This document shows positions 35,193-48,800 of a DNA stretch of 64,000 bases, piece by piece. Made by a program: the position numbers and the translations under genes. The notes below the pieces were generated by a model. The model did no database searches and had not been told where the DNA came from. It saw only the letters and a list, made by a program, of their open reading frames with translations. Every line of letters begins with the position of its first letter. Position 1 is the stretch's first letter. This DNA comes from Cucumis sativus (Eukaryota > Streptophyta > Magnoliopsida > Cucurbitales > Cucurbitaceae), in contig NC_026655.2 of the NCBI RefSeq assembly GCF_000004075.3, forward strand, positions 23,545,489 through 23,609,488, written 5' to 3'.

Positions 35193-37097
35193 TCATATTT
35201 TAAAACTAGAGGTTCCATAACTTGGTTGTTTTGGTCGAATTTGAACGCCTTTAAAAACCAATTCCGACTTCCGATCCTCGCTGTGGATATTCATGCTAAA
35301 CTCGTACTCCTTATCACTGTCACAATCATGTTTATCGTCGACCTTGATTTCCCCAACTTTGATCGTAAACCATTCATTGGGTGGTCTAGATTCGAGGTTT
35401 TCCTTGATCACAACTGTTATTGCTTTTGGGTAGGTGATTTCAAAGTTAGTAGGTACATGATATCCAGTGGCATAAGGCTTGCACAAAAGTTCAAACAATA
35501 CGTCATATGTAAGGGTAGATGATAGCATATGTTGCTTGATCTTTCCACGTGCTTCTAGAAAAGTTATTTCACTAAATGCAGCCAATTCAGTTTTCTTACT
35601 GTCGAAGGATTCATCAACAACAAATCAACAACTTTAGAAATAGTAACTACGATGAAAAAAAACTACTTTATGCATTTCACTTAATTTAATCTATATAATT
35701 TGAGAGAATCCTATGAATATTGTATTGTAAATAGAATATGTTATAAATCATGGAGAACAATAAATTTTAATTATATATTGAAGACCGAATAATTCTAACC
35801 TTCGTCTGATTAAAGATCAAAATTTTGTAATTTAATCTATTTAATTTTCAAAATTACACTCAAACAACCCTTTTAATTTTGATTACAAAATAAATAATTA
35901 AGATTCATTTCATTCAAATTCAGACCTAATCTATCGCTTCTTTTATATTTTATTTTAATTTTTTTTTCATCTTGTTATATACTTTCAATCTGTTTACAAC
36001 ACACAAGAAAAGGAAAAAGAAAATTCCAATTTTATCTTTATAGTTTAAATTTTGTTTAATTTTAATTCATTATTTTCAATAATAAATCTTAAATTTAATT
36101 TAGTCCTATAATATATAAACATGTATTTTCTAAATTTATGGTAAAATTGTATATAGATAACAAAGATCAATTTATTTATTTACCTAAAATCAACCAAATT
36201 AAACTACCCCTCAAACTAAGTTAAAGAAACTTACAAATATATAGCAAATTGACCATGCATGATAATGGAAATTGTGACATTTTGTTATATTTAAAAATAA
36301 TATTTCAAAATGTAGAGACTAAAACGATATGGTTAAAAAATAAGTATACCCATTAAACTCCGAATCTTTCCATCTGATCAACTTCTGACGATCGAAAGAT
36401 ATTTTGAGGCCTCTCGGAGGTATAAAGAACGCATTACCCTTTGCCTTCTCATCAAACCAATACATCTGCATACAAACAAATCATACTCAGCTTTAACAAT
36501 TTTGAATATCTATTCAAATCTCGGTATAAGATTAAAAATAAATTAAATTACAATGTAAAAATAAATTTGTGTTTTAACTTAATTTCTATGTAAACAAATT
36601 TGAATAATATTAGGGCATGTATGTTTGAGAGTGTTTTTATAAATATTAATTTTAAACATTACATAACATTTTTTTTGGTAATAGTATGATAAATCACATT
36701 TTAAACTTTCAAAGAAGTAGATACATAGAAGATAAGATTATTATTAAGTGTAGAGAAGAAAGGTAGATAGACAAATTTAATGACAATTCAAGAGTACGTC
36801 AAAAGTAATTTTAGACATTTCAAAATCAGTTTAAAACATGTGTTTAATATTTTTGTTTATGAATCCTTCTAATATCAATTATATTATACTCTAAAATAAA
36901 CGTAAAAATGATATTACACTTGCCTTGTTTCCATTGTCTATGTAGATCCCATCACAAAGTTGTTTAAAAAGCTTAGCGTCGATGAGTCCGCTGTGCGACG
37001 CATGATCTCCATCTATTGGCAAGATACATTTGAAGCACTGATATTTTTCTATTAATTTTAAATTCTCTCTTTCTTCTTGAAGCTCTGACCAATCCAT
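35193..37097 (-). CDS. Phloem protein 2-like lectin, copy 1
   Basis: Three exons (36924-37097, 36350-36465, 35193-35598) join in frame to 231 aa. Exon 1 gives the variable N-terminal arm with QCFKC and KLFKQLCDG. Exon 2 gives MYWFDEKAKGNAFFIPPRGL. Exon 3 gives the beta-sandwich core with EARGKIKQHMLSS, EWFTIKVGE, KEYEFSM and the closing LVFKGVQIRPKQ signature of the PP2 domain. The first intron appears to use a GC donor (AACAAG|GCAAGT), and intron 2 is a phase-2 GT-AG intron. PP2 proteins are GlcNAc/chitin-binding lectins of phloem, with roles in P-protein plugs, long-distance RNA or protein movement and defence. This copy is the most diverged: it has DRQKLIRW where the others have Trp-rich C/QYW.W, and an extra C-terminal SYGTSSFKI. 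Confidence 0.88.
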
Positions 37098-37144
37098 GTA
37101 AAGAGGTTTATTTGGATTATTGAGAGATTGGAGATATAGACGAA

Positions 37145-37171
37145 GAATGAGAGTGGTGTAAGGCACACGTA

Positions 37172-37211
<40 letters not shown>
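37145..37211 (-). promoter_or_regulatory. Core promoter of PP2 copy 1 with (AT)n tract
   Basis: The 5' leader word shared by all PP2 units (plus strand 'gagtggtgta', 37151-37160) lies 48 bp upstream of the ATG. An (AT)n run at about 37174-37211 stands where the other copies have a short TATATATA box, so the microsatellite probably grew from the TATA box. Confidence 0.6.
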
Positions 37212-37214
<3 letters not shown>

Positions 37215-39170
37215 CCTTTTTTAGGTATACCAATGTGCCAAAGTTGATGTATCTGGATGAAGCTACTTTCATCTCTTTATGTGTAAAATTATTTGATACT
37301 TTTAAAAGTAATGACTTAATGCTAAAATAAATATACTTTAATTGATATAATACTATTTATAGTATAACAATTACTTTCGAGATGAGACCTTTTGATTCTT
37401 CTATACCTCTTATGTATAGTAAAAAAAAAAAGAAAAAGAAGAAAGAAAAGTAAATGATTTAATTCTGTATATATATCTCTTCTTTTTCCTCTCCTTTTCT
37501 ATTAACTTTTTATTTCACATATATGTTCTTTTCTGTACATTAATTTAAAATAATTTTATAATAGAATGTATTATATGAAAACTACGGCACAATAATATAT
37601 ATAATCAACATACTTAATAAACTAATAATTATGAGTAAATTCATATGGATAAAAAAAATTAAAATTATTTATAAAATATAGTAAAAAAATTAAAATATGC
37701 TAACAACAATTTGATAGATTTTTGTATGTTTAAGTTTTTTGTTTTTTTTTGTTATATTTGAAAATGCTAATTATAAATAAATTAATTAGATTTGAATGAT
37801 GAATGGAGGTGTGTAATTAATTTTTTTTATTGGTTAGAATGTATTACATTTTAATGTTATATTGGAACTTTTAACTAATAAGTAATCCACCAATTTACAT
37901 TAATCCACTTTTTCCCCTTATTGTATGAATTATTTTAAATTAATCCACTCACTTAATTAATTTATACATGCATTTGATGCCGTTTAAAATGTAGTGATTT
38001 TCTTTTTTAAAAAATGACAAATATAGTTATTTGAAGAAAATTATTAGTAGATATAGTATATCCGAAAAAAATTGTTAATAGACTTGGAGTATATCAAGAC
38101 TATCATTACTATATTAAAAGTGATTTAGGAGAGAATCAATTTTAGACTCTTTCTATCCTTTCCAAATTCTAAACTTTAAAGTTACAAAATTATTATCCTA
38201 TATTTTAAGATAAACATTAGTTATTTTTTAAATATATAAATAAAAAACGGATATATTCAATGACTTTTGTAAAAGAAATTTATTGACTATATTATTTTAT
38301 AATTGATTTATTATTTATTTAATATCAAGAATAAAATCTATATTATTTAAAGATAAAAAATGTTAGAATATATGAATTGTTTTTTCCTATTTATTTTAAT
38401 AATTTAAAAACTCAAATCTATGAATTTACATCGTGCAAAGCCTTTTGTTTTCTAATTTATTATTTTTTTATTTAATTTAGTTATATAATCAATAATCATT
38501 TTACAATTCTTTTCTATCCACTAACTAGGTAATTTAGTTATATAAACATTATTTAGGTGTAAAAGTCAAGAAATAGTCACTTTTACGTTATAACACTGTT
38601 TATTGTTTAAGACTTACTATTTCTTTCTATTGATGACCTTTGGTAACTTAATCTTAATCCCTTTTATTCACACATAATTATCAGATCTGCATAGGTGAGG
38701 GTAATTTAATAGCATTGGCCATATAAGCCTTCCATTTAAGAGGTAAGAGTGAGTAGACAGCTGGAGACATAGGGTGTAAGATGGACTTCACTCTTGACTG
38801 TTTTAGAGTCAACATATAGGTTGTTCCCTTATTCACTGAATCCAGATCTTGAACAATGGGCCCCATCCTCTCATTAGCTCAAGAGGGATTCGATTTATAG
38901 ATTCCCTTAAACCAAATTTTCACTAGAGAATCATTGAGACTTAAGGAACGAGATGTAATCTCAGGGGTATAGAACAATATTTTGACCCAACTGGGATTAT
39001 GAACAACCTGTTGCTTGTTTGTTTGGAACTTGCTTGTTGTTTTGGGAACAATATTCTAAAAAACTTGCCTTGACTAAGGCATATGGACTTACTTAGACAA
39101 ACCAAAATTGTGTGGCCTTTTTATAGTTTGTATGTTTGGTATGTGGTGTAACTGTGTTAGGGTCAATATT
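37212..39170. other. AT-rich spacer; unclassified repeat near 38.7-39.1 kb
   Basis: 37212-37620 continues the PP2 unit's 5' flank. About 38680-39170 has a different, more GC-balanced composition and looks like transposon-derived sequence, but no protein domain is readable. No gene was found. Confidence 0.45.
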
Positions 39171-39179
39171 TGACTTCTC

Positions 39180-42100
39180 ATGACGTGCCATTGAATACGA
39201 ATCATTGCATGCAAATTGCTCTCCATTATTCTCTTCATCATGAGAGTGAACATGATCGTTGCATGTAAAATGCTCCCAATGTACTCACCATCTATTTTTA
39301 AGTCCTAAACGTACAAGTTTTCCTATTGCTTGCCTAAGTATAAGCGAAGCAATAGGTTTACCCTAAGTAATCCATGGTCGAACACAGAGAATTAATATCA
39401 AAGCTTAGTTCAAGGATCTACTCATAAATTAGGCGTTATGACAAATAAAGTAAATGAATGTAAAAAAAATTATAATTATGTATATATCCTAGAGATACTA
39501 TAAAGGTGATTTAATGAAAGTGGTTGATAGAAAGAAGGAGGTGTAGATGGAGAGTGCACTAACTTGTATTAAGAAAAGGGCTAAAGGAAGGTCTAATGCT
39601 ATTAGGTGAATAAGCTTTATATGAACACCTCAACGTAATATAGCTCATTAAACTAGCTTATGATTAAGACGTGCTTCTGATAAGGCAATCCTAATCCTCA
39701 ATTCAAAGTTCCAAACTATTAACGTAGCAAGAACCTTTGAAATAAGAAACTAACACCTCCTTATACTAATTTAGATAACCAAGAGAAAGTTAGGATTAGA
39801 TTACCTTTTAGATTGAAAATTTAGAAGCAAGATTTGAAAATCTTGTTCTAAATTGAGTCACTCCATAATCAAACATGATCAAGGTTAGATTGAATGGCTC
39901 GCATGCATTCTATCACAAGAATTGCAAATTAAGGGAAAACTCTCAAAATGAGATTTCAAATTGCATTCATTAAAAGTCTCGTGCTTACAAATGAAAGAAT
40001 AAAGGCATTATATAGTCTTGTAGAGGTTCTATCCTAATTAATTATGAAAATATCAAAAGTCTTTAAAATATTAAATAATCTTTTTATCTTCCAACAACTA
40101 ATTTTCAACTACCATCTTTAATACTAAGCTATTAATGGTATTTACCCTAACTTGTTCAATTAGAACAAATGAAAATACAATAAAAGTGTGATATTAAGTA
40201 AGTCATGCGGCATTCAAATTGTTGGCTTCAAGGAAGCTTAATGTCTACCCCGTAGTCCACTTCAATTGAGAAAACGTTGACCTTCAAATCTCCAAATGGT
40301 CCTTCGTCTCTTGTATTAGTATGTGACACATGAAATTCACGGTGGACCCTATCCATTCTTGTACATGAAGAATGAATGATTGTTGAATCTTTGATGCTTT
40401 AGATATTATAATTGGTCCTTCCGGAACGAGTAGAACACCACGATTCACATCATTTTTCCCCTCTTCAAAAGGATTCGTCCTCGAATCAAGAAATTCATCA
40501 CCTACATCAAAAGGATTCAAGTCAACATTGAAAGTAGAACTTATCGAATATTCTCCTTGAAGGTCAATTTTGTATGCATTGCTGTTAATTTTTCAAGAAC
40601 ATGGAAAGGTCCATCCCCTCTTGGATGTAACTTTGTTTTCCTTTGAGACGAAAATCACTCCTTTCAAAAATGCACCCAAACCCAATCTCTCGATTTAAAA
40701 ATCAGTTCTCTTATTCCTTTGTTGGCTCTTAAAGCTACTTTGGAGTTATTTTTCTCAATCCTTTCTTTCACTTCCTTGTGCAATGTCTTGATCAACTTTA
40801 CCTTGTTTATAGCTGCATCACTTACAAACACATTACAAGGAATAGACAGCAAATCAAGAGGTGTAAGTGGGTTAAACCCATAAACAACTTCAAAAGAATA
40901 ACAATGAGCTGTACTATGAATCACTCTATTATATGCAAATTCAACAAATGGTAAAGAATCCTCCCAATACTTAATGTTCTTTGAAATAATTGCCTGAAGT
41001 AAAGAACCCAAGGTTCTATTAACCACTTCGGTTTGCTCATTAGTTTGAGGATGACACATAGTTGAAAACAACAACTTCGTCCCCAACTTACCCCACAATA
41101 CTTTCCAAAAATGGCTTAAAAACTTTACATCCCTATCACTAACAATAATTTTAGGAATTCCATGCAACCTTAAAACTTCTCTAAAGAACAAAATCAGCCA
41201 CATGCTTAGCATCATCGATTTTGTTACATGGTATAAAATGTGTCATTTTACTAAATTTGTCTACAACAACAAAAATATTATCCTTATCCTTTTTAGTCCG
41301 TGGCAAATCCATAGATATGTCAGTACAAAGTTCATTAGGCACATTCAAGGGAGAATACATTAATCCATTGGGTTGTGATCTAGATTTAGCCTCTTTGCAT
41401 TTAAAACATTGACTATAAACCTATTGAACATCATGTTTCATTTTAGACTAAAAGAAATATTCATGTAACATATCATAGGTTTTATGAATTCCAAAATGTC
41501 CCATTAATCCACCCTCGTGAGCTTCTTTAACAAGTAGTTATCTTATATAGAACACTTACGAACACAAAGCTTACTTTTCTTGAACAAAAAAATCACGAAA
41601 CACATAATAATCATCAACAACTTTTCCATCAAGACAAGATGAACAGATCATTCCATCATTCCAAAATCAGTGCCATCTCTATATAACTCCTTAACATGTT
41701 CAAATCCAAGAATTTTTGCACTAAGAGAAGTAAAGAGATTGTACCTTCTTGACAAAGCATCAGCTACTACATTGTTTTTACCTTGCTCATATTTGATTAC
41801 ATAGAGAAATGTTTCAATGAACTCAATCCACTTTACGTGCCTACAATTCAATTTGCTTTGTCCCTTAAGGTGCTTCAAGCTTTCATGATCAGTATGAATT
41901 ACAAATTCTCTTGACCATAGGTAATGTTGCCATACTTGCAAGGCATGAACTAGAGCAAATAATTCTTTATCATAAATAGGGTAATTCAAACTTATCCCAC
42001 TCAGGTTTTCACTAAAATACATTAAAGGCTTTTCGTCTTGCATCAAAACAACACCTATGTCCAACCCACTTGCATCACACTCAATTTCAAATGTTTTATC

Positions 42101-42520
42101 AAAATTAGGCAAAATAAGTATTGGTGCATTCATCAATTTTTCTTTAAGCTCTTTAAAGGCTTTCTCTTGTTTTTCTCCCCATTCAAAGGCAACATGCTTT
42201 TTCATTAAATCATTCAACGGTGTAGTTATAGTACTAAAGTCCTTTATGAATCTTTTATAGAAACTAGCAAAACTATGAAAACTCCTAATATCACTTGCAT
42301 TTTTGGGTGTTGGTCATTCTGTAATTGCCTTAACTTTCTCTTCATCTACTTCAACTCCATTTTTATCCACTATGGAGCCAAGAAAGTTGACCTTTTCCAT
42401 GCAAAAATTACACTTGCTTTAGTTAGCATAAAGCCTCTCCTGTCCAAGTGTAGTTAACGTCGCCCTAACATGCTTCTCATAATCAATCAAAGTCTCGAAT
42501 AAATCAAAATATCATCAAAG
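39180..42520 (-). mobile_element. Truncated Ty3/Gypsy retrotransposon (RT tail, RNase H, integrase)
   Basis: Reading leftward on the minus strand: an RT fragment beginning exactly at the catalytic box FDDILIYSRL (about 42515-42487) with NFLGSIVDKNGVEVDEEKV; the RNase H domain at 42217-41648 with [33 protein letters not shown] and VVADALSRR; then integrase at 41215-40664 with DRDVKFLSHFW, HPQTNEQTEVVNRTLG and FAYNRVIHSTA; and the C-terminal tail GDEFLDSRTNPFEEG near 40500. Several stops and frame changes separate the parts, so it is dead. 39180-40280 is the element's non-coding 3' part. Gag, protease and most of RT are missing. Confidence 0.87.
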
Positions 42521-42850
42521 TGATTTGAAGAATTATCTTCAAAGATTTCAGTCAATGATATCCAAAAATGATTCGAAGATTGATATTCAAAGATTTTGGT
42601 CAAAGGATCTTGAGAAAGTTTGTCGACAAAAAAAGTAATAAAATATCTTCTTGTGAGAGAAAACGTCATCAACTACGGGAGCAACAAATCCCTAAAAAAT
42701 CTGGAATAATATAATCTTGGGATAATATAATTCTTCTTTTAATAAACTCAAAGAATTTTAAAAAGTAAATAAAATTTATTGTTAAAAAATTTAACATTTT
42801 CCTTAAAAAGATTAGTAAATATACATCTTCTAAACATATGATCCTCATCA
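42521..42850. other. Junction sequence right of the Gypsy fragment
   Basis: It contains short imperfect repeats of 'gattcgaagattgatattcaaagatttc' type and no coding sequence. It lies between the abrupt end of RT and the next PP2 unit. Confidence 0.4.
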
Positions 42851-43155
42851 TGAATCATTTACCAGTTTCCATTTTTTCATTTTTTTTAGTATATCATCAA
42901 ATACTGCTTAATAACAACATTCTATGTTTTGAGATACTAGAATTATTTGTTAACTCCAGCTCTATATTTGTAACAAATATATATACACAAAATAAAGTAT
43001 AATAATTTTATATTTTATACACAAGACATCTATTACATCCTGATACCGTCGTTTATATTATAAAACAAACTAGAGTATAGTATACCTCTCTCATTTATTT
43101 AAACCAAACTACAAGTAGGGTAGTTGGAGTGAGACAAACTTAGAGATTCATATTC

Positions 43156-45258
43156 TTAGCTTTTGCAACATGGTTGCTTTGGTCGAATTTCAAAACTTTT
43201 AAAGATCAATCCCGACTTCCAATGTTGATTGTGGTTATACATGCTAAACTCGTACTCCTTAGCATTCAAACAACCATGTTTATCGCCAATCTTGAATTCC
43301 TCGACCTTGATCGTAAACCAAACATCTCGTGGCTTACATTCTAGGCTTTCACTGTTCACAAATTTTGTCCCATTTGGCAAGGTGAGTCCAAAGTTAATAG
43401 GTTCATGCCATCCCGATGCACACGACTTTAACAAAAGATGACATAATAGTTCATATGTAACGCCAGCTGATAGCATATATTCCTTGATCCTTACACGTAC
43501 ATCTAGCCAACGAACTTTTACAAGCTCAGCCACGTCAATTTTCTTACTGCCAAAGTTTTTTTACACCATCATCAACAAATAAACAACTTTTAAAATAATG
43601 ACCGACTACTTAAAAAAAACTACTTATTATATTTTTTAAACCTCGTATTCATCTCTATGGTTTCACAAAAAGTTAAGTTCAATTTAATCTTGTCAATTTT
43701 TAGAAAGTAGTTTCATTAGTGAAACATTTATCAAATCATAGAGACTAATTTAATCTACTTTGTTCCGTAAAACCATTTCACAAAATTACACCCAAACAAC
43801 CCTTTTAATTTTGATTAGTAAATAAATAATGAAGATTAAAGTTCATTCATTCAAACCTAATCTATCTCTTCTTTTGTGTTTTATTTTTTCATTTTTTTTA
43901 TCTCAGTATATACCTTCCATAATTCATCATTTCATTTTTCAACACATAAAAAAAAAGAAAAACATAAAAAAAGAAAAAGAAAAAGAAAACCAATTCAAAT
44001 TTTGTTCTCGTAATTTAAATTTTGTTTAATTTTAATAAACTACTTTCCATAATAAATCTTAAATGTAGCTTACATGAATATGTGTTTTCTAAATTTATGG
44101 GAAAATTAATATTGTTTATACATAACAAAGAGTTTATTTATTTATGTAAAATCAACCATAAACTAACAATATGGATTAAAACTTATTGAAAGGAGAAAGA
44201 ACTAATAACCTGCTTTCAAATATAATCAACTAAGTTAACTAACTTACAAATAAATATATAGCAAATTAAATCGATGTAGACACTGACAATATATATAAGT
44301 GTAAATTGTGACATTTTATTATATTAGAAAATTGATATTTCAAAATATAGAAACGAAGACGATATTTAATGCGGTTAGAAAAAATAAGAATACCCAAAAA
44401 TCTCGATAGATATCCATCTCCAGTACTGACATTCATTGATCCAAGCTATTGAGATGGCTTTTGGAAATATGAAGTAGGCATTACCCCTTCCCTTCCTATG
44501 AAACCAATAAATCTGCATACAAACTAATCATAATCAACTCTTTAACAAATTTTAATTAAAGATAAATAATAATAATAATAACAAAAAAGAAATTTCCATA
44601 TCTTCTGTGTTTTAAGTTTATTTCTATGTAAAAAAAATTGAACGCTAATATCAAGATTTGTTCGAGAATCATTTTAATATTTGGTTCTATACTTTTAACT
44701 AAGTATTTTTTTTTCTAGTAAATATTTGGTTTGATACTTGTAGAAATAGTTTTGTTCCATGTATGATCAATTGAAATAATTTTTTCAAGGACTAATGTTT
44801 TTTTGTTTTTAATGTTAGTTGTAGAATCATCCAATTACTAAAAGAAATTTAGATTAAAAACAATTACATGCATATGCATGGAAGTTAAGATTATTAGATG
44901 TAAAGAAGAAATTTAGAAATAGAACAAACACAATTTTAGAAGAAAAGTGATTTGAGACAAGTTGAAATGAGTGATTTTAGTCTTTACAAAATCACTCATA
45001 ATCATATCTTTTTAACTCTTTTTATAAGTCCTTCTAATATCAACTATATAATACTCTAAAAGAAATTAAAAATAATGTTACACTTGCCTTAGATCCATTG
45101 TTGAGGGAAGTCCCATCACAAAGTTGTTTATAGAGCTCAGAGGGGGAGGGCCAGTGCACCTCATGATCTCCAGTTGTTGGCAAAATATAACTCAAGCAAT
45201 GACCATATTTCTCTTTTGTTTCCGAGTTCTCTCTTGCTTCAAGCTCTGAGGAAACCAT
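43156..45258 (-). CDS. Phloem protein 2-like lectin, copy 2
   Basis: Exons 45088-45258, 44394-44512 and 43156-43546 join to 226 aa. Start ATG is at 45258 (MVSSELEARENS). The N-terminal arm holds YGHCLSYILP and SELYKQLCDG. Exon 2 reads IYWFHRKGRGNAYFIFPKAI, then CQYWRWI. Exon 3 has VRWLDVRVRIKEYMLS, DVWFTIKVEEF, KEYEFSMYNH and LIFKSFEIRPKQ, which together are the PP2 lectin core. The first intron again needs the donor AAG|GCAAGT to keep phase. No disabling change is seen. The single Cys in exon 1 is of interest because PP2 can be disulphide-linked to phloem filament protein; that role here is an inference from the family. Confidence 0.9.
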
Positions 45259-45304
45259 TTCAAGAGGTTAACTTGGATAGTAAGAGAGTAGAGATATGGA
45301 TGAA

Positions 45305-45344
45305 GATGAGAGTGGTGTAAAACGTGCACACACACGTATATATA
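45305..45344 (-). promoter_or_regulatory. Core promoter of PP2 copy 2
   Basis: TATATATA at 45337-45344, read on the minus strand, is followed after about 17 bp by the conserved leader (plus strand 'gatgagagtggtgtaa', 45305-45320), about 50 bp before the ATG. The spacing is repeated in copies 3 and 4. Confidence 0.65.
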
Positions 45345-45804
45345 GGCTCTATCTTGTTTCGTATAATAATGTTTTAAAGATGGGACGTGACAATTAGCTA
45401 TTATAATGTCCCTTATCTTTAGCTATTTGATAATTTTAAAAAGCAACGATTTAATTATGGTCAAAATAAGAATTACTCAAAGTGTTATAATACATGCACT
45501 AGAATTAATTTCAAGATTAAACTTTTGATTCTCTTCACACCTCGTTTGTCTATAGTAAAAAAAAAAAGAAAAAAAGTAAATGATTTAATTCTCTATATCT
45601 CATTTTTTTCCTCTCTCCTTCCCTATTAGCTTTTTCTTTCACATACATGTACCTTTTTATACATTAATTTAAATTTAAATATTTTGATTAAATCTATAAT
45701 TGAATCCATTACATGAAAATTAACTTCACAACAATATATAGAATTGACATAATTAATTATTTTAACCAATTATGTAGTATTTAATAAAATTTAATTATGT
45801 AACA

Positions 45805-48800
45805 ATGTCTTGGCTTGACTGATCCTCCCCTCAACAAATGCCTCTTATACTTGGTCCAACCTCAGAGTTTCTGTTCTCTGCAGACTTGACATATTCCTAT
45901 ATTCCTCGTCCGGGGAAAGCAAGTTTACCAATCATTTTAGCAAGCTTCTATTTTGCTTGAATCAAAGAACCTCAAATGGGATCTGGTTCCCTTCAGGATC
46001 AACAATTGTATGCAGAATGAAAAAGAGTTACTTAATAAAGTGGTTAGTTGTTGGCCAAACACTGCACAAGAGAGATATCTTGGCTATGCTTTCATGCGAA
46101 GACTGAGACAATTGACCAGAAAAATCAAAAGTTGGCAGTTCGAGAAGAAAAATGCATCTAAAAGGGATAGTGAAGCTTTCAAATCTGAGATAGACAAGAT
46201 TGACTTGCTGGAAGCCTAGAATGCCCTTATATTTATTTATAGTGACCAAAGGAAAATCTTATAGACCGACCTTGCTGATCTTATTTTCAAAGAATCTCAA
46301 TACTGAACTTAGAGAGCTAAAAAAATGTGGCTGGAAGAAGGAGAAGAAAACACCAGCTTTTTTCATAAGGTTTGCAATGCCAGAAGGAGGAGGAATTAAA
46401 TATTCGATATTTACGATAGCATAGGCTCTTGTTCTAATACGAATGATGGCATTGAAAGAGCTTTTATTGATGACTACAACTCCATCTACTCCTCCAACAA
46501 TAATAATCCTCCCTCTGTCATTGAGAATCTCAATTGGCAACCTATAGATAATTCTCAATCCACTCACCTTAAAACTCCTTTTCCTTTGGAAGAAATCAAA
46601 GAGGCACTTTCATCTTTTCACAGTAATAAAGCACTAGGGCCAGACAGATACACTATAGACTTTTTTTTAAAAAAAAATTGAAACATTTTCAAGCCAAATA
46701 TATTGGAAGTGTTCTAGGATTTTTTTCAAAAATGGTGTGATAAACAAAAATATGAATGAAACATATATCTCTCTAATTGCCAAGAAAGATAAATGTAGGA
46801 CTGATGCAGATTATAGGCCTATCAATCTTACTACCTCCGTATACAAGATTCTTGCCAAGACTTTAGCCACAAGAGTGAAACTATTATTGCCTCATACTAT
46901 ATCGAGCCATCAAATGGCCTTTATTGACGAAAGATAAATTACTGATGCAATCTTAATTACTAATGAAGTCATTGATTTCTGGAAACGCAAGAAGATAAAA
47001 GGCCTGATCTTCAAGCTTGATAATGAAAAAGCTTTCGACAAGATCAAGTGCAACTTCACTATGCCTTGATGAAAAAAAAAAATCGGATATATGGAGAAGA
47101 TGGATGCAATCCTTCATTCCAACGGCTCAATCTATATTTTGATAAATGGTAAACCAAGGGGGAGGATCATTCCTGAAAGAGGCATCAGGCAAGGAGATCC
47201 CATTTCTCCCTTCATATTCGTGATAGCTATGGACTACCTCAGTAGAATACTACAACACCTCGAACAATCAAATATGCTTACAAGTATATCCATCAAAGAT
47301 TTCAATCTTACTCATCTTCTCTTTGTAGATGGTATCTTGCTCTTTGTTGAGGATAAAGATGAAAATATATAAACATCCAATATGCTATACACCTTTTTAA
47401 GGCGGCAACTGGTCTAAATTAAACATTAACCTTTCAAAAATCTACCATCTCTCCAATAACGTTTTCACTGAAAGATCAGATCATATTGCAAAAAACTGGG
47501 GAATAAAATTGAATTCATGCCCATCTCATTCGGGTATGCCGTTGGGGGTAAACCAAGCTCCAAACCTTTTTGGGACAACATAATAGAGAAGGTTTAGAAA
47601 AAATTGAGTAACTGGAAATACTCTCACATTTCCAAAGGTGAGAGAACCACTCTAATAAAGTCTTCCCTATCTGTTTCCAAAGCCCCATTACAGACATGTG
47701 TAAAGTCATTGAAAAGTATTGAAGGAATTTTCTTTGGAGAGGCAACTTTGAAAATACTTGCAATTCAAGCAACCACAAAAAAAATTTAAATCTAGAGGTC
47801 CATCATTGAGGCTAAATATTCAACTACTTGTCTGGATGATTTTTCCATTATTGCTAAATATAGCCGTCTAAATGGTTCATGCATGAAGATCCATTTGCAA
47901 AGATGTGAAATGGTTTAACTCTCATTTGGGCTGGAAAATGAAAAATTGCATAATGTTATCTTTTTGGCACAGTAACTGGAGTTCATTTGGTCCTCTTTAC
48001 AATTCTTTAACCAGATTATATGCTCTTTCCACTCAGGAAAATGGCTCCCTCAGAGATATGTGAAATTTTGAACAATGTGGGTGAGATTTACACAATAGAA
48101 GGCCCCTAAGAGAAAGAGAAGCTTCACAGTGAAGTAACATTAGTGCAAACTTGCCCCCCGCTCCCATTCCGAAAAACAATCAATTGGATTGCTTCATTTG
48201 GAAACCAAACAGAAATAGTTCTTTTATAGTTCAATCTGCTCAATTTGTCAGCCTTGCCTCTACCTTCTCTTCTCCTACCTTAGATGGTCCCTTCTCCTAC
48301 CATTCATGAACATATGGAAATCAAAGATTTTTAAAAAATACAAAATTTTCCTATGGTTTGTTATCCCACAAAGGAATCTTTACAAATGAGTCGATTCAAC
48401 ACATGCTAAAAAATCTTTGTCTCAACCCAAATTGTTGCATCTTATATAAAAATAGTAGTGAGACCACATATCACATCTTCCTCCATTGCTCTATTGTCAA
48501 ATCTTTTTGGAACAAAGCAAAGGATCTCACAGAATCGGCAAATAATGTTGACAACCTTATAGCTTTATGCAATCACATCTGCACTATACACGTTAAGTTT
48601 CAAAAGGGTTTGATTCTTTTCAAACTTCTGATGGACATCACTTGGACAACTTGGTTGGACAGAAACAACAAACTCTTCAATAATAGTTAGGCCTCCTCCA
48701 TTAATCTATGGGAGAATAAATGCAACCTCACTAGTTTTTGGTTTACCAAACACAAGCTCTTCAAAACATTATTATGCTTCTACAATAGCTTTAAATATCA

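Larger units (their letters stand above)
34900..37620. repeat. PP2 duplication unit 1
   Basis: This block, with gene, 3' flank ('tttatttaaatcaaactac') and 5' flank ('aagtaaatgatttaattct'), is repeated at about 42850-45800, at about 48990-51270 (gene 3'-truncated) and at about 54320-57600. The shared flanks show duplication of whole segments rather than of coding exons alone. Confidence 0.7.
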
